Origin: Lethocerus indicus
Taxonomy: Eukaryota > Arthropoda > Insecta > Hemiptera > Belostomatidae
NCBI GenBank assembly: GCA_019843655.1
Contig: JACDQD010000006.1
Span: 19,176,246 to 19,240,245 of the forward strand
DNA: 64,000 bases
Direction of reading: 5' to 3'
The position numbers and the translations under genes are program-made. Shown piece by piece: positions 60,552 through 64,000 of the stretch (position 1 is its first letter; the number at the start of each line of letters is the position of its first letter). The notes under the pieces were generated by a model, which was not told the origin of the DNA, did not search any database, and worked only from the letters and a program-made list of their open reading frames with translations.

Positions 60552-61062
60552 TTTTAACATACCTGATTTGTGATCTGCGAGGGGTTGGAGTACCGTGTGT
60601 TTCTGTCTCCTCTCACTGGTTTGGTCTTTTTCTAGACCGGTTCAGCTGCTCGCCATCTTCAGTAGCGGTGTTAGTCACTTTTGGCACTTTGGATATATTT
60701 TGGGCATCCTCACTGCACAGTCACTGTCACTTGTACTTTAAGGCGCTACATGTAAGGCGCTAATACAAAAATGTAAGACAGACCTTTGTTGCGGGCTACT
60801 ATTAGGTGCGCCGTACCATTGAAAATAGTAGCGCATTCAACTGAATACTTTTTAATAGTTTAAATAACTCAAATATTAAAATATATTATTACTGACCTTA
60901 GTAGACAGTACAAGGGACAGTGACAGTGCAGTGAGAATGCCCAAAAAACATCCAAAGTGCCAAAGTATCTAACACCGCTATTGAAGATGGCGAACAGCCG
61001 ATACCGGGCTAGCAAAAGACCAAACCAGAGAGAGGAGACTGAAATACACGAAATCTACGTCT
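60552..61062 (+). mobile_element. Nearly complete inverted-repeat element, right terminus lost
   Basis: Left terminus TTTTAACATACCTGATTTG, left arm, spacer (with a short internal duplication around AAGGCGCTACATGTAAGGCG) and right arm to GAAATACACGAAATCTACG. The last 40 or so bases of the right terminus are absent. Orientation is that of the 29.4- and 39.8-kb copies. Confidence 0.92.
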
Positions 61063-64000
61063 GAACATTTAACTTTAGACCTACAATTATGTATTCCTTA
61101 GTTTCGAATATCGACACTCTAGTATGATTTTCATGTCTGGCATAAAATTGTTAATTTTATTCTGCATTTTCCATTACTTTATATTGGACCAAATAAAAAT
61201 TTATCGGCCATTTATGCAGGAGAGGATTCCGTTTCCTAATTCAGGTCCGCGTCCCAGCAGCAATTCGGCCGGCATACCGCCGCTGACGGCATCGACTGCA
61301 TTCTGCCACTAACCGGAACTCTCATTAGTGTTCACGCCGGAGCTTTTATTTTTTTCGAATTCCACGCTAATATTTTCGTCGTGCAGATGCAATTCCTGGC
61401 CCGCCCCAACTGGGTTTCCAGTTGCAGTATCAGGCCGATGGGATTCCGGGAATTTCTAATTGTCGCTGGAAGTTTTAGGTACTATTGAATTTTTCCTTAC
61501 TGGGACCAACCATTTGAGTGTTAAAATGCAAATTAAATATGACATCGGAGTTATCCGTCACGTAGAGTGGTTTAACAACAAAAGCAGTAAAGCGAATTTG
61601 TGATGATTTCCAAAATCTACTCTAGAAAATCATCATGTGCAAGATTTACACCAAAATTATCGTAACCATAGAAAATATAATTTGGTGTTTAGAAGGCTTG
61701 CTGTTTGTACAGCCTGATATTACTTTTCATTATCTGATTTGACGAAACTGGAATAATTGCACATACTGATGGACACATACTTTTACTGTCAGTAAATATA
61801 TCTTGCTTAGAAGACTAATTAGTAAACATAAAAATGCATTTAGTGAGCGAATAAGTAATTTAATGTATTTCATTTTTCATTATTAAATATGTGTTTGTTT
61901 GTGTGTACGTGTGTGTAAATTAAACGATCTTGTTCTGCAGAGCTAATCAAACTTCCCCCTGCGGTCTGCTATTTTTGTTTAAGAAATACCAATATAATAA
62001 TTCTTAAACATAAAGATGTAAATTATATGATTATTATCATAATAAAGGAAGCGTTTGTTCCATTTATTCTCTCTTTTTCACCCAAAAAAAAGCTAGCGAT
62101 TATAACTTTAATTATATTCAGATTACGGAATGATTTTTCTTTTGAAGTTGAGCAAAGAATCTGCTTAAGGGGGGGCTTAAGTGGACACTAATAGCTGGAA
62201 AACCTCTTACAGCTCCCTCTCTCTCTCTTTTCCTTATAAGTATTTCTACAAAAGTTTCGACCACTCACCCTAAATGAGCGCTTACAGTTTTCACAGAAAT
62301 TTCAGTTTTGTGAAATGACGTCTGGAGTACGTTCCGCTACTAAACGGCTTAATTCTCTTGCATCAGAAAATCAGTAAAACGAAAATTCGGAAGAAAAAAT
62401 GGAGAGTGATTTTTAAATATAATCAGTCCTCCCTACATAAAAATTTCTGTATGACTGCATGTATGTAAAGTTAGCACATTTATTTAAAATAGCCTATTCA
62501 AAAATTTTCAGGTCATTGAGAAAAAGCAGTATTTTTAATAGCGATTACCTTATATCTTATCACCTATTATTATTCCTAGAGATCACCATCGACAGGTTCA
62601 CGTTCATAGCATAAGTATTCACCACGATTTTTATACAGGAAAACGGTCAGAAATTAAACCGCCAGGAATTATAATTCTACCAGTGAAATATGAATTTTAA
62701 TTGTAAACAATAACTTCAAATTGCAGAGAATCTCCTTTGTCTTCTAATTTACACGTATGTCGATGAATTTCCGTACCAAAAATGTTGAAATAACTTGTTG
62801 GCGTTTTAATTAAAACTAGCCCGGCACACTGAACATAAAATTCGAATGCCATTTCCAGTACAAAATCGGGGAATCGGGAATGTGCGAGAAATCCACCGTG
62901 TGTTTATATTGAAAATTAATTCAGTATCTTGTTAGATGTATAGAATTATAGTCTATATAGATTACTCTTTCGACTTTAAAAGATTGATAGAAAATATAAG
63001 GTGCTCATCATGACGGACAGGTTGATTAAGTCGAATCAATAACTGGTTCGAATGACCAAGCATAAATTCATTACAGTAGAATCTTTTCGCAGAATCTATT
63101 TCCCCTTGAGAATTGTATGTTTCCTTCCTTTTTCCGACTGGGCTCGGACTATCGCTTTGGGAGCGGGGAGGGAGGGATCTCTGGGGGTGAGTGAAATATT
63201 TATGAGTCGAATTGGTAGGGTCGGTATTGGCGGTTGGGATGGGGAGGGGGCGGATTTTGCGAACAAACTACCCCAACAAACTTTTGAGACCCGCGTTTTT
63301 CACAAAGCCAAACCCCGAAATTGTAAATTATAAATTGTGTATCAGTATACAGAAGTTCGAATAGGGGACCCACAGCCTGGAGGCTGTTTCAATCCACTGA
63401 TGATAATTCAATTGATGATTTCCAGTTATAGCCGAGGAGAGGCCCCGTCGGGAAGCTAGTCTGTCGCTTCTGTAAGAAAACCAAGCAATCTGGGATACGA
63501 GGATTGAAACTCAGAATGGGAACAAGAAGTTTTAAAGGAATGCTCATTCTAGAGATTGAAAACGAATCGCTGTTAAGTGATCAAAATTATGTAGACCCCT
63601 CTGAAGAGCTTTTACTGGCTAAGCACACTACATTTTTACATTCTTTTTCCTGCACGTTTACTATTTATATAAAGCTATTTCTCAGAACTTGTATTCGAAA
63701 TAATGATTTGTTTCCATCGAGTGACCAATGGCGATCATAGTAAATGTTATTTAATTTCACGAAATGGAGAAACCAATCTAGGATGGCGGTGTGTCTATGT
63801 TTCATTCGAATTCGTGTCTGAATACATTTCTTCGTTCCTGTACTCGGTCAAATGACATTTTGTTTGGCCTACCGCCAGTGACAGTCGGCGATATTACAAT
63901 ATTGTATTACAATGGTATTGTTGTTGTGTCGTAGGTCGTGACATAATTTCGGATGGCGGCGGGATGAACAATATAGACAAAGGGGAAGGGGAGGAGGCCA
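61063..64000. other. Intergenic DNA to the end of the window
   Basis: No gene recognised. A GC-rich island lies at about 63120-63320. A perfect hairpin ACAGCC-TGGA-GGCTGT sits near 63373-63388. The rest is AT-rich. Confidence 0.5.

Noticed and set aside
63045..63057. tRNA B-box-like GGTTCGAATGACC
   Set aside because: No A box at the right distance and no cloverleaf pairing around it.

Overview
The window looks like eukaryotic, most probably insect, nuclear DNA. It has GT-AG introns, AATAAA polyadenylation signals and very low coding density, and it carries AT and GA microsatellites plus a multicopy inverted-repeat element. The best-supported genes are two tandem paralogues of the insect DUF1091 (DM8) family, whose fold is related to MD-2-type lipid-binding proteins and which includes or resembles the CheA/CheB chemosensory proteins. 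No prokaryotic, organellar or viral genes were seen.

Layout. 1-7484: intergenic, with a nine-unit 70-bp tandem array at 4520-5132. 7485-10419 (+): a five-exon gene model, strongest in its last three exons, whose C-terminal half reads as a calmodulin-type EF-hand pair with degenerate calcium loops. 13042-15222 (+): DUF1091 gene A, four exons, with an apparent 1-base frameshift in exon 2. 15824-16040: a decayed duplicate of the second exon. 17174-19041 (+): DUF1091 gene B, exons 2-4 intact, first exon not found. From about 19.2 kb to 64 kb I find no convincing gene. That stretch is AT-rich DNA interrupted by many GC-rich islands of 150-600 bp and by copies of the transposon family.

Mobile DNA. 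One non-autonomous family dominates. It has arms of about 190 bp in inverted orientation around a spacer of about 165 bp, and outer ends reading GTTTAAAATACCTGTTTTG. Some copies also carry an array of 70-bp units (arrays or fragments at 4.5, 17.75, 35.0 and 50.9 kb). Two copies (39.7-40.4 kb and 20.4-20.5 kb) are flanked by host sequence that is itself mirrored on both sides, so the palindrome extends past the element ends. This is the most unusual structural feature in the window.

How the genes may work together. The EF-hand gene and the DUF1091 genes share a strand but show no functional link. The DUF1091 genes form a local birth-and-death cluster (A, relic, B). Gene A has an intact signal-peptide exon but a broken exon 2; gene B has intact exons 2-4 but no visible signal exon. 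All junctions between the exons are phase 0, so splicing A exon 1 to B exons 2-4 would give a complete secreted protein of 189 residues. That is a testable inference, not something the sequence proves.
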